DNA of 32,914 nucleotides from Pseudomonas botevensis (GCF_019145475.1 NZ_JAHTKI010000037.1:1-32914); one strand, 5' to 3'; shown: positions 16,546-24,867, numbered from the stretch's first letter. Notes: generated from the letters alone by a model not told the origin. Translations and numbers: made by a program.

Positions 16546-16557
16546 CCCGGCAAACCG

Positions 16558-17028
16558 TCACCGGGATCGGGCGATCAGGTGATCGATCGACAATTTGCCC
16601 GGTCCGGTCGCCATCAGGTACAGCAACACCGCCGCCCAGGTGCCATGGGTCGGGTAGGCGTCGGGATAGACAAACAGTTGAATGGTCAGGGTCATGCCCA
16701 GCAGCGCCAGCGCCGAGAAGCGCGTGGCAAAGCCGATCAGGATCAGGATCGGGAAGAAGTGCTCGGCGAACGCCGCCAGATGAGCAGCAATGTCCGGTGA
16801 CAGCAGCGGGACGTGGTATTCGCTCTTGAACAGTGGGATCGTCGAGTCGGCCAGGCGTGGCCAGCCGAATTCGAAGGGGCCGTCGATCAGGTCGATGGCC
16901 AGTCCTTCGACCTTGGTTTGCCCGGACTTCCAGAACACGGCGGCAATCGAGAAACGGGCAATGAAGGCGATCAGGCTGTGGGGAATCTTTTCCAGCAGCA
17001 TGATGGCGCGAGTGATGGGGTTGTTCAT
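16558..17028 (-). CDS. DoxX-family membrane protein of the bufferin-like operon (BufD)
   Basis: This 156-residue protein has four hydrophobic helices (about 17-35, 72-92, 97-118 and 127-145). The DoxX motif FSIAAVFWKSGQTKVEG is near the N-terminus. DoxX proteins are small inner-membrane proteins often linked to redox or thiol/sulfur chemistry. It is the last gene of a tight four-gene unit and overlaps the DUF2063 gene by 4 bases (ATGA, 17025-17028), which implies translational coupling. In known bufferin clusters a DoxX protein follows the two maturation proteins, so a role in export or redox support of the peptide is inferred, not shown. Confidence 0.85.
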   Translation of the reverse strand: MNNPITRAIMLLEKIPHSLIAFIARFSIAAVFWKSGQTKVEGLAIDLIDGPFEFGWPRLADSTIPLFKSEYHVPLLSPDIAAHLAAFAEHFFPILILIGFATRFSALALLGMTLTIQLFVYPDAYPTHGTWAAVLLYLMATGPGKLSIDHLIARSR

Positions 17029-17783
17029 GGCGATACCTTGTTGTTCAGGCAGGTGATTGCGTTGTGGGTGATGAGCAGGGCGAGGGTCGCGCTGAGATCG
17101 AATTCCGGACTGTTTTCCACGGCGCCCAGCAGTGACTGGCCGTTACGCAGATGGCGAATGAACAGGCTGGCGCCGTGATCGAGGGCGAACACCTCGACCT
17201 CCAGACCATTGCGCAGTACCAGGGCATGTTGGCCTTGATCGACTTCAACACCCGCAAGCGTTGCGTCGTGTTGATGCGCTGCCCAGATCGCAACCACCGC
17301 ATGGCGTGAGTCGAGCAGGTGCAGGGAGGGATGAAGCTCCAGGCGCAACTCGCCCAGGGTCTGCGGATCGGCCAGTGCGGCGCTGATCCGTTCCGGCCGC
17401 ACCGGGTTGGCATCGGCGGCGTGATAGGCGAGAACGCGCAAACGTTCGAGGCGCGCCACATCGGCCAGGTACGGCACGCTCGATGCGGGTTCAAAACCAT
17501 CAATGAAATCCGCCAACGCTTCACCGTAGCGGCTCGTCAATGGGTTGTCGGGCGGCTGCTGCTGGATGAACAGGGTAGCCATCGCGCGGAAAAATTCCGT
17601 CCCCACCAATTGCTCGACCACCGGGTAAGTGTCCGCCAGTGCGTTGATCAATGAGCTTTGTACATTGTTGCGATACACCGCAAATCGGCTGGCCGGGTCG
17701 GCACCGTTGGCGCTGTACAGTCCTTCGGGGCAGGGGCGCTCGGTATCGAGCAGCGCGGCGGTGAACGCGGCTTGCGTGCTCAT
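17025..17783 (-). CDS. DUF2063 protein, MNIO partner (BufC/HvfC-like)
   Basis: This 252-residue protein has the DUF2063 (putative DNA-binding) N-terminal domain, with RFAVYRNNVQSSLINALADTYPVVEQLVG and FFRAMATLFIQQQPPDNPLTSRYGEALADFI, then VPYLADVARLERLRVLAYHAAD. In characterised MNIO systems (MbnC, HvfC, BufC) the partner protein binds the precursor and the iron enzyme and does not itself catalyse. The start overlaps the DUF692 gene's stop by 4 bases (17780-17783) and the stop overlaps the DoxX start, so all three are coupled. The DNA-binding name of the domain is probably misleading here. Assignment is by family motif and gene order. Confidence 0.88.
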   Translation of the reverse strand: MSTQAAFTAALLDTERPCPEGLYSANGADPASRFAVYRNNVQSSLINALADTYPVVEQLVGTEFFRAMATLFIQQQPPDNPLTSRYGEALADFIDGFEPASSVPYLADVARLERLRVLAYHAADANPVRPERISAALADPQTLGELRLELHPSLHLLDSRHAVVAIWAAHQHDATLAGVEVDQGQHALVLRNGLEVEVFALDHGASLFIRHLRNGQSLLGAVENSPEFDLSATLALLITHNAITCLNNKVSP

Positions 17784-18667
17784 GACCGGCCTCCCGCGCG
17801 CCGCAGAAGCACATCGGCTTGCCGGGCCTCGGCCAGCAGGACGTTGAAGGCCGGCACGTTATTGTCGCGTTCGATCAGCGTCGCCATCGGGCCGATGTAT
17901 TCCAGCACCTTTTGGTACAAGGCCCACACGGCTTGATCGATGGGCGCGCCGTGGTCGTCGATCAGCAACCGGTCGCCGAGGCTGTCGGAATCTTCGGCGA
18001 ATCCGGCCAGATGAATCTCGCCGACCGCGTGCAACGGCAGGCTGTCGAGATAGGCCAGTGGATCGCGCTGATGGTTGATGCAGGAGACGTAGACATTGTT
18101 GATGTCCAGCAACAATCCGCAGCCGCTGCGCCGGATCACTTCGGCGATGAACTCGGGTTCATCCAGTGTCGAGCGCTGGAACGCCAGATAGGTCGCCGGG
18201 TTTTCCAGCAGCATCGGGCGCCTGAGGCGGTTCTGCACCTGATCGATATGTTCGCAGACGCGGTTCAGCGTCGACGCGTCGTAGGCCAGGGGCAGCAGAT
18301 CATTGAGGAACACCGGACCGTGGGTCGACCAGGCCAGGTGTTCGGAAAAGGAGTGGGGTTGATAGCGTTCGATCAGCGCGGCGAGGCGTTTGAGATGCTG
18401 TGTATCCAGTGGCCCTTCGGCCCCGATGGAGAGCCCGACGCCGTGCAGCGACAGCGGATATTGCTGACGGATCAAGCTCAGGAAATGATGAAACGGGCCG
18501 CCGTCCACCATGTAGTTTTCGGCGTGGACTTCGAAGAAGCCGATGTCCGGTCGGGCGCCGAGCACTTGCTGGAAGTGCCCGGTCTTGAGCCCGAGCCCCG
18601 CACGGGGCGGGAGCCCGGCGTGGGCAGCCTGAGTGCGTGGCGCGGAATGGTCATTGGAGGTGATCAT
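17780..18667 (-). CDS. DUF692 multinuclear non-haem iron oxidative enzyme (BufB/HvfB/MbnB-like)
   Basis: This protein is 295 residues from ATG 18667; a GTG nine bases upstream is also possible, but GAGTGA before the ATG favours 18667. It is a TIM-barrel MNIO with metal-ligand motifs in order: FFEVHAENYM, LSLHGVGLSIG, SFSEHLAWS, MLLENPATY, LLLDINNVYVS, GEIHLAGF, DDHG and LIERDNN. Enzymes of this family use two or three irons to convert cysteines of a precursor peptide into oxazolone/thioamide or thiooxazole groups that bind copper. The DUF2282 precursor gene ends 25 bases upstream and the DUF2063 partner overlaps by 4 bases. This is a strong context call. Confidence 0.92.
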   Translation of the reverse strand: MITSNDHSAPRTQAAHAGLPPRAGLGLKTGHFQQVLGARPDIGFFEVHAENYMVDGGPFHHFLSLIRQQYPLSLHGVGLSIGAEGPLDTQHLKRLAALIERYQPHSFSEHLAWSTHGPVFLNDLLPLAYDASTLNRVCEHIDQVQNRLRRPMLLENPATYLAFQRSTLDEPEFIAEVIRRSGCGLLLDINNVYVSCINHQRDPLAYLDSLPLHAVGEIHLAGFAEDSDSLGDRLLIDDHGAPIDQAVWALYQKVLEYIGPMATLIERDNNVPAFNVLLAEARQADVLLRRAGGRS

Positions 18668-18692
18668 GATCGTCACTCAGGCTGCTGACGGA

Positions 18693-18998
18693 TCAGGACT
18701 TGGCTTTGAAGGCTTCGAGCTGACCGAAACCGGTCGGCGAAGTCTTGCTTTCGGTGGTGGCGCAGGTGCCTTTCGGAACGAGTTTCCAGGCGTTGGCCTG
18801 ATGATCCATCTTGGCGGTGCCGGCACAGGTCGTGCCCGCGCCTGCTGCGCAATCGTTCTTGCCTTTCATGGCGACGCCGAAGCATTTTTCCATGTTGTCG
18901 TCAGCGGCATGGGCGGTCGAGACGGCGGCGATGCTCAGGGCAGAACCGAGGGCCAGAACCAGGGCGGTGGCGGACAGGGTACGGGTGGTCGCAGTCAT
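18693..18998 (-). CDS. DUF2282 bufferin-type precursor (BufA/HvfA-like)
   Basis: This 101-residue protein has a Sec signal peptide ending ..STAHA|ADDN (cleavage after residue 31). The mature part is about 70 residues with four cysteines at 39 (EKCFG), 50 (KNDCA), 58 (TTCAG) and 79 (KGTCA), plus a WKLVPKG stretch, which is the DUF2282 pattern. In studied systems such peptides are modified at cysteines by the DUF692/DUF2063 pair and bind copper in the periplasm; which cysteines are changed here is not visible. ATG 18998 has CGGAGA upstream. It is the first gene of the operon and is preceded by a 170-base leader with an ECF-like promoter candidate. Confidence 0.9.
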   Translation of the reverse strand: MTATTRTLSATALVLALGSALSIAAVSTAHAADDNMEKCFGVAMKGKNDCAAGAGTTCAGTAKMDHQANAWKLVPKGTCATTESKTSPTGFGQLEAFKAKS

Positions 18999-19054
18999 GA
19001 TGTTTCTCCGATTTGAGCTTGGGTTGAACAAGCGATTGCGCTTGCTTGCCCCAC

Positions 19055-19082
19055 TAGAGAAACGACACGGCGATGCGTTACA
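19055..19082 (-). promoter_or_regulatory. Candidate ECF-sigma-type promoter of the bufferin-like operon
   Basis: On the minus strand TGTAAC (19082-19077) is followed after 16 bases by TCTCTA (19060-19055), about 57 bases before the precursor ATG. TGTAAC is an ECF-style -35. Related clusters elsewhere are controlled by an ECF sigma factor, but no sigma gene lies in this window. A 6-bp hairpin (CAAGCG/CGCTTG, 19029-19044) lies in the leader. Confidence 0.4.
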
Positions 19083-19164
19083 GGCCATGCAGAAAAAATT
19101 CAGAAAAGTTTTCAACACAGCGCAATCCCCTTGTGGGAGTGGCTTCAGGATTTTTGGACAGACA

Positions 19165-19190
19165 ACAAAAAACGGCCCGAAGGCCGTTTT
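19165..19190 (-). terminator. Rho-independent terminator of the liv operon
   Basis: A 9-bp perfect stem (AAAACGGCC 19169-19177 / GGCCGTTTT 19182-19190) reads on the minus strand as a hairpin followed by six T. It lies just after the livF stop. Confidence 0.9.
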
Positions 19191-19207
19191 CTGTTTAGCG
19201 CGATCGC

Positions 19208-19909
19208 TTAACCGCCGAGGTACGCCTCGCGTACTTTCGGATCGGTCAGCAGCGCCTCGCCAGTGCCTTGCATCACCACCCGGCCGTTCTCCAGAACGTA
19301 GGCGCGGTCGGCGATTTTCAGGGCCTGGTTGGCGTTCTGCTCGACCAGGAACACCGTCACACCGTCCTTGCGCAGCTGTTCGATGATGTCGAAGATCTGC
19401 TGGATGATGATCGGTGCCAGGCCCAGCGACGGCTCGTCGAGCAGCAGCAGTTTCGGTTTGCTCATCAGCGCACGGCCGATGGCGAGCATTTGCTGTTCGC
19501 CGCCGGACATGGTGCCGCCACGTTGGCTGAAGCGTTCTTTCAGGCGTGGGAAAAGTCCGAGAACCTTGTCCATCTGTTCCTGATAGTCGCCCTTGTCGGT
19601 GAAGAATCCGCCCATGGACAGGTTTTCTTCGACGGTCAGGCGGGCAAACACCCGACGGCCTTCCGGCACCACGGCAATGCTCTTGCGCATGATCTGCGAC
19701 GAGTTCTGGCCGACCAGTTCTTCACCCATGTAGCGGATGCTGCCGCTGTGGGCCTGCGGCGAACCGCAAAGCGTCATCAGCAGGGTCGACTTGCCGGCAC
19801 CGTTGGCGCCGATCAGGGTCACGATCTCGCCCTGGCGGACTTCGACGTTGACGCTGTGCAGGGCCTGGATCTTGCCGTAGAAGGTGGAAACGTTTTCGAA
19901 CTGCAGCAT
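19208..19909 (-). CDS. livF: Branched-chain amino-acid ABC transporter ATPase LivF (BraG)
   Basis: This 233-residue cytoplasmic ATPase has Walker A GANGAGKST (34-42), signature SGGEQQ (135-140), Walker B LLLLDEP (154-160) and the LivF-typical ending VREAYLGG. The length equals that of Pseudomonas BraG. It pairs with LivG to power import of leucine, isoleucine and valine. The ATG abuts the livG stop directly (19909/19910). It is the last gene of the operon and is followed by a terminator. Confidence 0.96.
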   Translation of the reverse strand: MLQFENVSTFYGKIQALHSVNVEVRQGEIVTLIGANGAGKSTLLMTLCGSPQAHSGSIRYMGEELVGQNSSQIMRKSIAVVPEGRRVFARLTVEENLSMGGFFTDKGDYQEQMDKVLGLFPRLKERFSQRGGTMSGGEQQMLAIGRALMSKPKLLLLDEPSLGLAPIIIQQIFDIIEQLRKDGVTVFLVEQNANQALKIADRAYVLENGRVVMQGTGEALLTDPKVREAYLGG

Positions 19910-20677
19910 TTACGCTTCCCCCAGGTAGGCTTTGATCACTTCAGGATTGTCGCGGATCTGTTCCGGCGTGCCGTTGGCCAGGGGCGTGCCCTGGTTGATC
20001 ACGACGATGTGGTCGGAAATGCTCATGACCAGTTTCATGTCGTGTTCGATCAGCAGCACGGTGACGTTGTGCTCCTCGCGCAGCACGCTGATCAACGCCT
20101 TCAGATCTTCGGTTTCCTTCGGGTTCAGGCCGGCGGCCGGTTCGTCGAGCATGAGGATCCGTGGGCGGGTCATCATGCAGCGGGCGATTTCCAGGCGGCG
20201 TTGCTGACCGTAGGCCAGAGTGCCGGCCGGACGGTTGGCGAACTCCTTGAGGTTGACCTTTTCCAGCCAGTATTCGGCATATTCCATGGCCTCGCGCTCG
20301 CTCTTGCGGAACGACGGGGTCTTGAACAGGCCGGACAGGAAGTTGGTGTTCAGGTGACGGTGCTGGGCGATCAGCAGGTTCTCGACCGCCGTCATGTCCT
20401 TGAACAGCCGCACGTTCTGGAAGGTACGCACCACGCCCTTGAGGGCGATCTTGTGTCCGGGCAGGCCCTGGATCGGCTCGCCGTCCAGCACGATGCTGCC
20501 GCCCGTCGGCTGATAGAAGCCGGTCAGGCAGTTGAACACGGTGGTCTTGCCCGCGCCGTTCGGCCCGATCAGTGCAACCACCTGCTTTTCTTTCACGGTC
20601 AGGGCCACGCCGTTGACCGCCAGCAAGCCGCCGAAGCGCATGCTCAAGTTTTCGACTTTAAGGATCTCGCGGCTCAT
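19910..20677 (-). CDS. livG: Branched-chain amino-acid ABC transporter ATPase LivG (BraF)
   Basis: This 255-residue ATPase has Walker A GPNGAGKTT (38-46), a C-loop of the LAYGQQRRLEIARC type common in LivG, Walker B ILMLDEPAAGLNP and the switch histidine in LLIEHDM. It forms the second nucleotide-binding subunit with LivF. The start overlaps the livM stop by 4 bases (20674-20677), indicating translational coupling. Confidence 0.96.
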   Translation of the reverse strand: MSREILKVENLSMRFGGLLAVNGVALTVKEKQVVALIGPNGAGKTTVFNCLTGFYQPTGGSIVLDGEPIQGLPGHKIALKGVVRTFQNVRLFKDMTAVENLLIAQHRHLNTNFLSGLFKTPSFRKSEREAMEYAEYWLEKVNLKEFANRPAGTLAYGQQRRLEIARCMMTRPRILMLDEPAAGLNPKETEDLKALISVLREEHNVTVLLIEHDMKLVMSISDHIVVINQGTPLANGTPEQIRDNPEVIKAYLGEA

Positions 20678-21927
20678 TTTCGCAACTCCATGTGTGGGCG
20701 TTGCATCGGCAGCAGACCTTGTGGACGCCAGATCATCATCAACACCATCAGGGCACCGAACATCAACATCCGGTACTCGCTGAACTCACGCATCATTTCC
20801 GGCAGCAGGATCATCACCACGGCCGCGAGGATCACGCCCAACTGCGAACCCATGCCGCCCAGCACCACGATGGCGAGGATGATCGCCGACTCGATGAAGG
20901 TGAACGACTCCGGGGTCACCAGGCCCTGACGGGCGGCGAAGAAGCTGCCGGCGAAACCGGCGAAGCTCGCACCCAGGGTGAACGCGGAGAGCTTGATGAT
21001 GGTCGGGTTCAGGCCCAGCGCGCGGCAGGCGATTTCATCTTCACGCAGCGCTTCCCAGGCACGGCCGATCGGCATGCGCAGCAGGCGGTTGATGATGAAC
21101 AGCGCCGCCAGTGCCAGCAGCAGGGCCACCAGGTACAGGAACACCACTTTGCTCACCGGGTTGTAGGTCAGCCCGAAGAACTCATGGAAGGTCTGCAGGC
21201 CTTCGCCGGCCGAACGCTCGAAGCTCAGGCCGAAGAACGTCGGCTTGGGAATGTTGCTGATGCCGTTCGGGCCGCCGGTGAGGTCGGTGAGGTTACGCAG
21301 GAACAGCCGGATGATTTCACCGAAACCCAGGGTCACGATGGCCAAGTAGTCACCGCGCAGCCGCAATACCGGGAAGCCCAGCAGGAAGCCGAAGGTGGCT
21401 GCCATCAGGCCGGCGATCGGCAGGCAGATCCAGAAGCTCCAGCCGAAGTAGTGCGACAGCAGCGCGTAGCTGTAGGCGCCTACCGCGTAGAAACCCACAT
21501 AGCCGAGGTCGAGCAGGCCGGCCAGACCGACCACGATGTTCAGGCCCAGGCCCAGCAACACGTAGATCAGGATCAGGGTGGCGATGTCCACCGCGCCGCG
21601 CGAACCGAAGAACGGCCACACCAGCGCGACCACGATCAGGCCGATGATGATCCAGCGCTGGGTGCGCGGCAGGGTCAGGAACTGGCTGACCTTGGGCGAA
21701 ACCAGCGGCCCACGGTTGGAGCGGAACAGGGTCCCGACCTGTTGGGTGAACAGGACACGCAGGAACATCAGCACCGAACACAGGGCGATGATGCTCAGTG
21801 TGATCGGGCCGGTGCCGTGTACTTCAAGGTTGATCCCGACAATGCTCAGCTTGAGGCCGAGGACAGGGAAGGCGACAGCCCAGACCAGCAAGGCACTGAA
21901 CAGCGCTTGTCTAAAATATTTGTTCAT
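20674..21927 (-). CDS. livM: Branched-chain amino-acid permease LivM (BraE)
   Basis: This 417-residue inner-membrane permease has an extended N-terminal region. Family motifs are visible in the core (GLGLNIVVGLAGLLDLGYVGFYAVGAYSYA) and the EAA-like coupling loop (GRAWEALREDEIACRALGLN). The long N-terminus of about 90 residues before the conserved core is usual for LivM/BraE. It is paired with LivH and overlaps it by 4 bases (21924-21927). Confidence 0.96.
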   Translation of the reverse strand: MNKYFRQALFSALLVWAVAFPVLGLKLSIVGINLEVHGTGPITLSIIALCSVLMFLRVLFTQQVGTLFRSNRGPLVSPKVSQFLTLPRTQRWIIIGLIVVALVWPFFGSRGAVDIATLILIYVLLGLGLNIVVGLAGLLDLGYVGFYAVGAYSYALLSHYFGWSFWICLPIAGLMAATFGFLLGFPVLRLRGDYLAIVTLGFGEIIRLFLRNLTDLTGGPNGISNIPKPTFFGLSFERSAGEGLQTFHEFFGLTYNPVSKVVFLYLVALLLALAALFIINRLLRMPIGRAWEALREDEIACRALGLNPTIIKLSAFTLGASFAGFAGSFFAARQGLVTPESFTFIESAIILAIVVLGGMGSQLGVILAAVVMILLPEMMREFSEYRMLMFGALMVLMMIWRPQGLLPMQRPHMELRK

Positions 21928-22847
21928 ACTTTCTCAACCTCCGGACGGCCCAGGATGCCGGTCGGCCGGAACAACAGAACGAGAACCAGGAGGCCGAAAG
22001 CCACCACGTCCTTGTATTGGTCGCCAAAGATGTCGGCACCGAACGCTTCGGCCACACCCAGCACCAGCCCGCCGAGCATCGCGCCCGGAATACTGCCGAT
22101 ACCGCCCAGTACCGCCGCGGTGAAGGCCTTCAGGCCCACCAGGAAACCGGCGTTCGGGTTGATCACGCCGTATTGCATGCTCAGCAGCACGGCTGCGACA
22201 GCCGCCAGCGCAGCACCGATGACGAAGGTCAGGGCGATGATGTTGTTGGTGTTGATACCCAGCAGGTTGGCCATCTTGATGTCTTCGGCGCAGGCGCGGC
22301 AGGCGCGGCCCAGGCGAGAACGGGAGATGAACGTGGTCAGGCCGAGCATGGCGATCAGCGTCACGACGAAGACCAGGATCTGCATGTAGGAAATCAGGAC
22401 TTCTTCAGCGCCGCCCGGACCGAAGGAGAAGCTCCCCGGGATCAGGTTGGGGATGGATTTGTCCTTGGAATCCTGGGAAAGCAGTACGGTGTTCTGCAGG
22501 AAAATCGACATGCCGATGGCGGAAATCAGCGGGATCAGACGGTTGCTGCCACGCAAGGGGCGATACGCAACGCGTTCGATACTGTAGCCATAGGCACTGG
22601 TGACAACGATCGACGCGATGAACGCGGCGGTCATGAGCAGCGGCAGAGAGTGGATACCCATCATGGCCAGCCCGGCAAGGGCGATGAAGGCCACGTAGGA
22701 ACCAATCATGTAGACCTCGCCATGGGCGAAGTTAATCATTCCAATGATGCCGTAAACCATTGTGTAGCCAATGGCTATCAACGCATACGTGCTGCCAATG
22801 GTCAGTCCATTAACCAGCTGTTGGAAAAAATGATAGATCTCAGGCAT
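21924..22847 (-). CDS. livH: Branched-chain amino-acid permease LivH (BraD)
   Basis: This 307-residue permease starts MPEIYHFFQQLVNGLTIGSTYALIAIGYTMVYGIIGMINFAHGEVYMIG, the LivH signature. The coupling loop is SRLGRACRACAEDIKMANLLGIN. AGGAG lies seven bases before the ATG on the minus strand. A 229-base gap holding an intercistronic hairpin separates it from livJ, so the permease and ATPase genes are probably expressed at lower level than the binding protein. Confidence 0.96.
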   Translation of the reverse strand: MPEIYHFFQQLVNGLTIGSTYALIAIGYTMVYGIIGMINFAHGEVYMIGSYVAFIALAGLAMMGIHSLPLLMTAAFIASIVVTSAYGYSIERVAYRPLRGSNRLIPLISAIGMSIFLQNTVLLSQDSKDKSIPNLIPGSFSFGPGGAEEVLISYMQILVFVVTLIAMLGLTTFISRSRLGRACRACAEDIKMANLLGINTNNIIALTFVIGAALAAVAAVLLSMQYGVINPNAGFLVGLKAFTAAVLGGIGSIPGAMLGGLVLGVAEAFGADIFGDQYKDVVAFGLLVLVLLFRPTGILGRPEVEKV

Positions 22848-23029
22848 TACAGCGCTCCTAAAAACCCGATACGCATTTCACTGGTGGAGTCATGTTCCCG
22901 CCCGGTGCTGTGTTCTCTGAGCACATTTGCAAGGGGCGTTTGCCAGCGAACCGCTGGTGACGGTTTTAAGATTTTCAGGTGAACCAGCGCCCGGATCGCG
23001 GGTGTCTGGCCCATAAACCTCGTAAAACA

Positions 23030-23055
23030 AAGCCCACTGCTTGCACAGTGGGCTT
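23030..23055 (-). terminator. Intercistronic hairpin (partial terminator) after livJ
   Basis: A perfect 10-bp stem (AAGCCCACTG / CAGTGGGCTT, loop CTTGCA) is followed on the minus strand by TGTTTT. It lies just past the livJ stop, ahead of livH. It probably gives partial termination or protects the livJ mRNA 3' end. The remaining spacer to livH shows no gene. Confidence 0.75.
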
Positions 23056-23076
23056 GTCGATCAGTAATGCCAGGCG

Positions 23077-24204
23077 TTACTGAGGGGAGACTTCGGTTTT
23101 CGGTTTGCCGAAGTGCCACTGGTAGACCACGAACTTGAAGTCCTTCAGGTCGCCCTTGGCGTCGTACGACAGATCGCCGGTAGGGGTCTTGAAGGTGCCC
23201 GCGTGGATGGCTTCGGCCACCTTGGCGGTGTCTTCGCTCTTGGCTGCCTTGATGCCTTCTGCGATCAGCTCGACGGCGGAGTAGGCCGGGAAGACGAACG
23301 GACCGCTAGGATCCTTGCCGTCAGCCTTGATGGCGTCAACGATGGCCTTGTTCGCAGGGTCGGCGTCGAAGGACTTCGGCAGGGTTACCAGCAGGCCTTC
23401 GGAAGCGTCTTGGGCGATCTGCGAGATGGAGTCGTTGCCGACGCCTTCCGGACCCATGAACTTGGCGTTCAGGCCTTTTTCCTTGGACTGACGCAGGATC
23501 AGGCCGAGTTCCGGGTGGTAGCCGCCGTAGTAGACGAAGTCGACGTTGGCTTGCTTGAGTTTCTGGATGATCGAGGAGAAGTCTTTGTCACCGGCGTTCA
23601 GGCCTTCGAAGACGGCGACTTTCACGCCTTTGCCTTCCAGGGTTTTCTTCACGGCGGTGGCGATGCCTTCACCGTATTGCTGCTTGTCGTGCAGCACGGC
23701 AACGACTTTCGGCTTGACGTGGTCGGCGATGTAGTTGCCGGCCGCAGGGCCTTGGGCGCTGTCCAGACCGATGGTGCGGAATACCAGCTTGTAGCCACGA
23801 GTGGTGATGTCCGGGCTGGTGGCGGCAGGGGTGATCATGATCACGCCTTCGTCTTCGTAGATGTCCGAAGCCGGTTGAGTGGAGCTGGAGCACAGGTGAC
23901 CGACTACGAACTTGACGCCGTCGTTGACCACTTTGTTGGCCACGGCTACCGCTTGTTTAGGATCGCACGCGTCGTCGTATTCTTTGGCTTCAAGCATCTT
24001 GCCGTCGACGCCGCCCTTGGCGTTGATGTCCTTGATGGCTTGTTTGGCGCCGACGAACTGCATGTCGCCGTACTGGGTCACCGGGCCGGTTTTCGGGCCG
24101 GCGATGCCGATCTTGATGGTGTCGGCAGCGAACGAATGGCTGGCAACCCCGGCCAGAACCATAGCGGCAAACAGTTTGGAAATCTGCTTAGTAGCCTTAG
24201 TCAT
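23077..24204 (-). CDS. livJ: Branched-chain amino-acid periplasmic binding protein LivJ (BraC)
   Basis: This 375-residue protein has a Sec signal peptide (MTKATKQISKLFAAMVLAGVASHSFA, cleavage before ADTI), then a type I periplasmic-binding fold: IKIGIAGPKTGPVTQYGDMQ, VGHLCSSSTQPASDIYEDEGVIMITPAATSP, VVAVLHDKQQYGEG and DFVYYGGYHPELGLILRQ. It binds Leu/Ile/Val (and in P. aeruginosa also Ala and Thr) and delivers them to LivHMGF. GTGGAG precedes the ATG. A palindrome lies about 100 bases upstream of the start. Confidence 0.96.
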   Translation of the reverse strand: MTKATKQISKLFAAMVLAGVASHSFAADTIKIGIAGPKTGPVTQYGDMQFVGAKQAIKDINAKGGVDGKMLEAKEYDDACDPKQAVAVANKVVNDGVKFVVGHLCSSSTQPASDIYEDEGVIMITPAATSPDITTRGYKLVFRTIGLDSAQGPAAGNYIADHVKPKVVAVLHDKQQYGEGIATAVKKTLEGKGVKVAVFEGLNAGDKDFSSIIQKLKQANVDFVYYGGYHPELGLILRQSKEKGLNAKFMGPEGVGNDSISQIAQDASEGLLVTLPKSFDADPANKAIVDAIKADGKDPSGPFVFPAYSAVELIAEGIKAAKSEDTAKVAEAIHAGTFKTPTGDLSYDAKGDLKDFKFVVYQWHFGKPKTEVSPQ

Positions 24205-24556
24205 AGTGCTCCACTCTTACTGTTGTATTTTTTTAGAGTCCTGGCGCCGTAGCAGCAGAACCGGGTCAGATATCTCGCGACATCCTCCGGAAATGCCCCC
24301 GGCAACTGTACCGGTACAGTGTAGAGCGCCGGTTGTTGGCCTGGGAAGCTGGCGCCAAGGGGCAAAACCTGATGATGTCGCTTAAATGAAAGAAAAAGAC
24401 AGAATTGCGGCGGGGCGTTCCCGGGGCTTATACCCCAATCAGCAGCATTCCCTGGCGTTCCTGCTCTTTTCGTTCGGTGCAGCCATTTGCAACCGGGTTT
24501 TTCTGCCGAACCACCGACGTTATCATTCGCGTCGATTTCTTTTCCGGACAGCTCCC
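24205..24556. promoter_or_regulatory. Divergent spacer upstream of livJ and the DUF2288 gene
   Basis: This is 352 bases without a gene. It contains a perfect 16-bp palindrome ACTGTACCGGTACAGT (24305-24320), a GGGG-CTTATA-CCCC dyad near 24424-24437 and a TATCAT-like -10 candidate about 30 bases before the DUF2288 start. No strong sigma-70 promoter is evident for livJ. Confidence 0.5.
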
Positions 24557-24862
24557 ATGAATCAAGAACCTAGCACCCTCTATGCCAAGCTGCTTGGTGA
24601 AACCGCAACTATTACGTGGAAGGAGCTGGAACCCTTCTTTGCCAAGGGTGACCTGTTATGGGTCAGCAGCGAGCTGGATTTGATCGCTGTCGCAGAAGCT
24701 GTTGCCTCGGATGAGGGCCAGAAAGTGGCGGCCTGGCTGGACGAAGATAAGGTCGCCAAACTGTCTGCGACGCGGGCGCAGGATATTCTCGAGCGCAATC
24801 CCGAGCTGTGGTCGGTTGTGGTGCGTCCGTGGATCCTGATCCAGGAAAGGGCGTCGGCCTGA
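24557..24862 (+). CDS. DUF2288 family protein
   Basis: This 101-residue soluble acidic protein starts MNQEPSTLYAKLLGETATITWKELEPFFAKGDLLWV and matches the DUF2288 family pattern: an N-terminal part with aromatic ITW and FFAKG motifs, then DLIAVAEAVASDEGQKVAAWL and a C-terminal LWSVVVRPWILIQER. The function is unknown. ATG 24557 is chosen because the motif starts there and the upstream extension is low quality. It is divergent from livJ and ended by a hairpin terminator at 24998. Confidence 0.8.
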   Translation: MNQEPSTLYAKLLGETATITWKELEPFFAKGDLLWVSSELDLIAVAEAVASDEGQKVAAWLDEDKVAKLSATRAQDILERNPELWSVVVRPWILIQERASA

Positions 24863-24867
24863 ATGGC

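Noticed and set aside
19268..22982. Long plus-strand open frames opposite livF, livG, livM and livH
   Set aside because: They are His/Gln/Arg-rich, without domains or ribosome sites, and are shadows of the liv genes.
22847..23119. 90-codon frame between livH and livJ
   Set aside because: It crosses the intercistronic hairpin and the livJ stop and has no family similarity or ribosome site.
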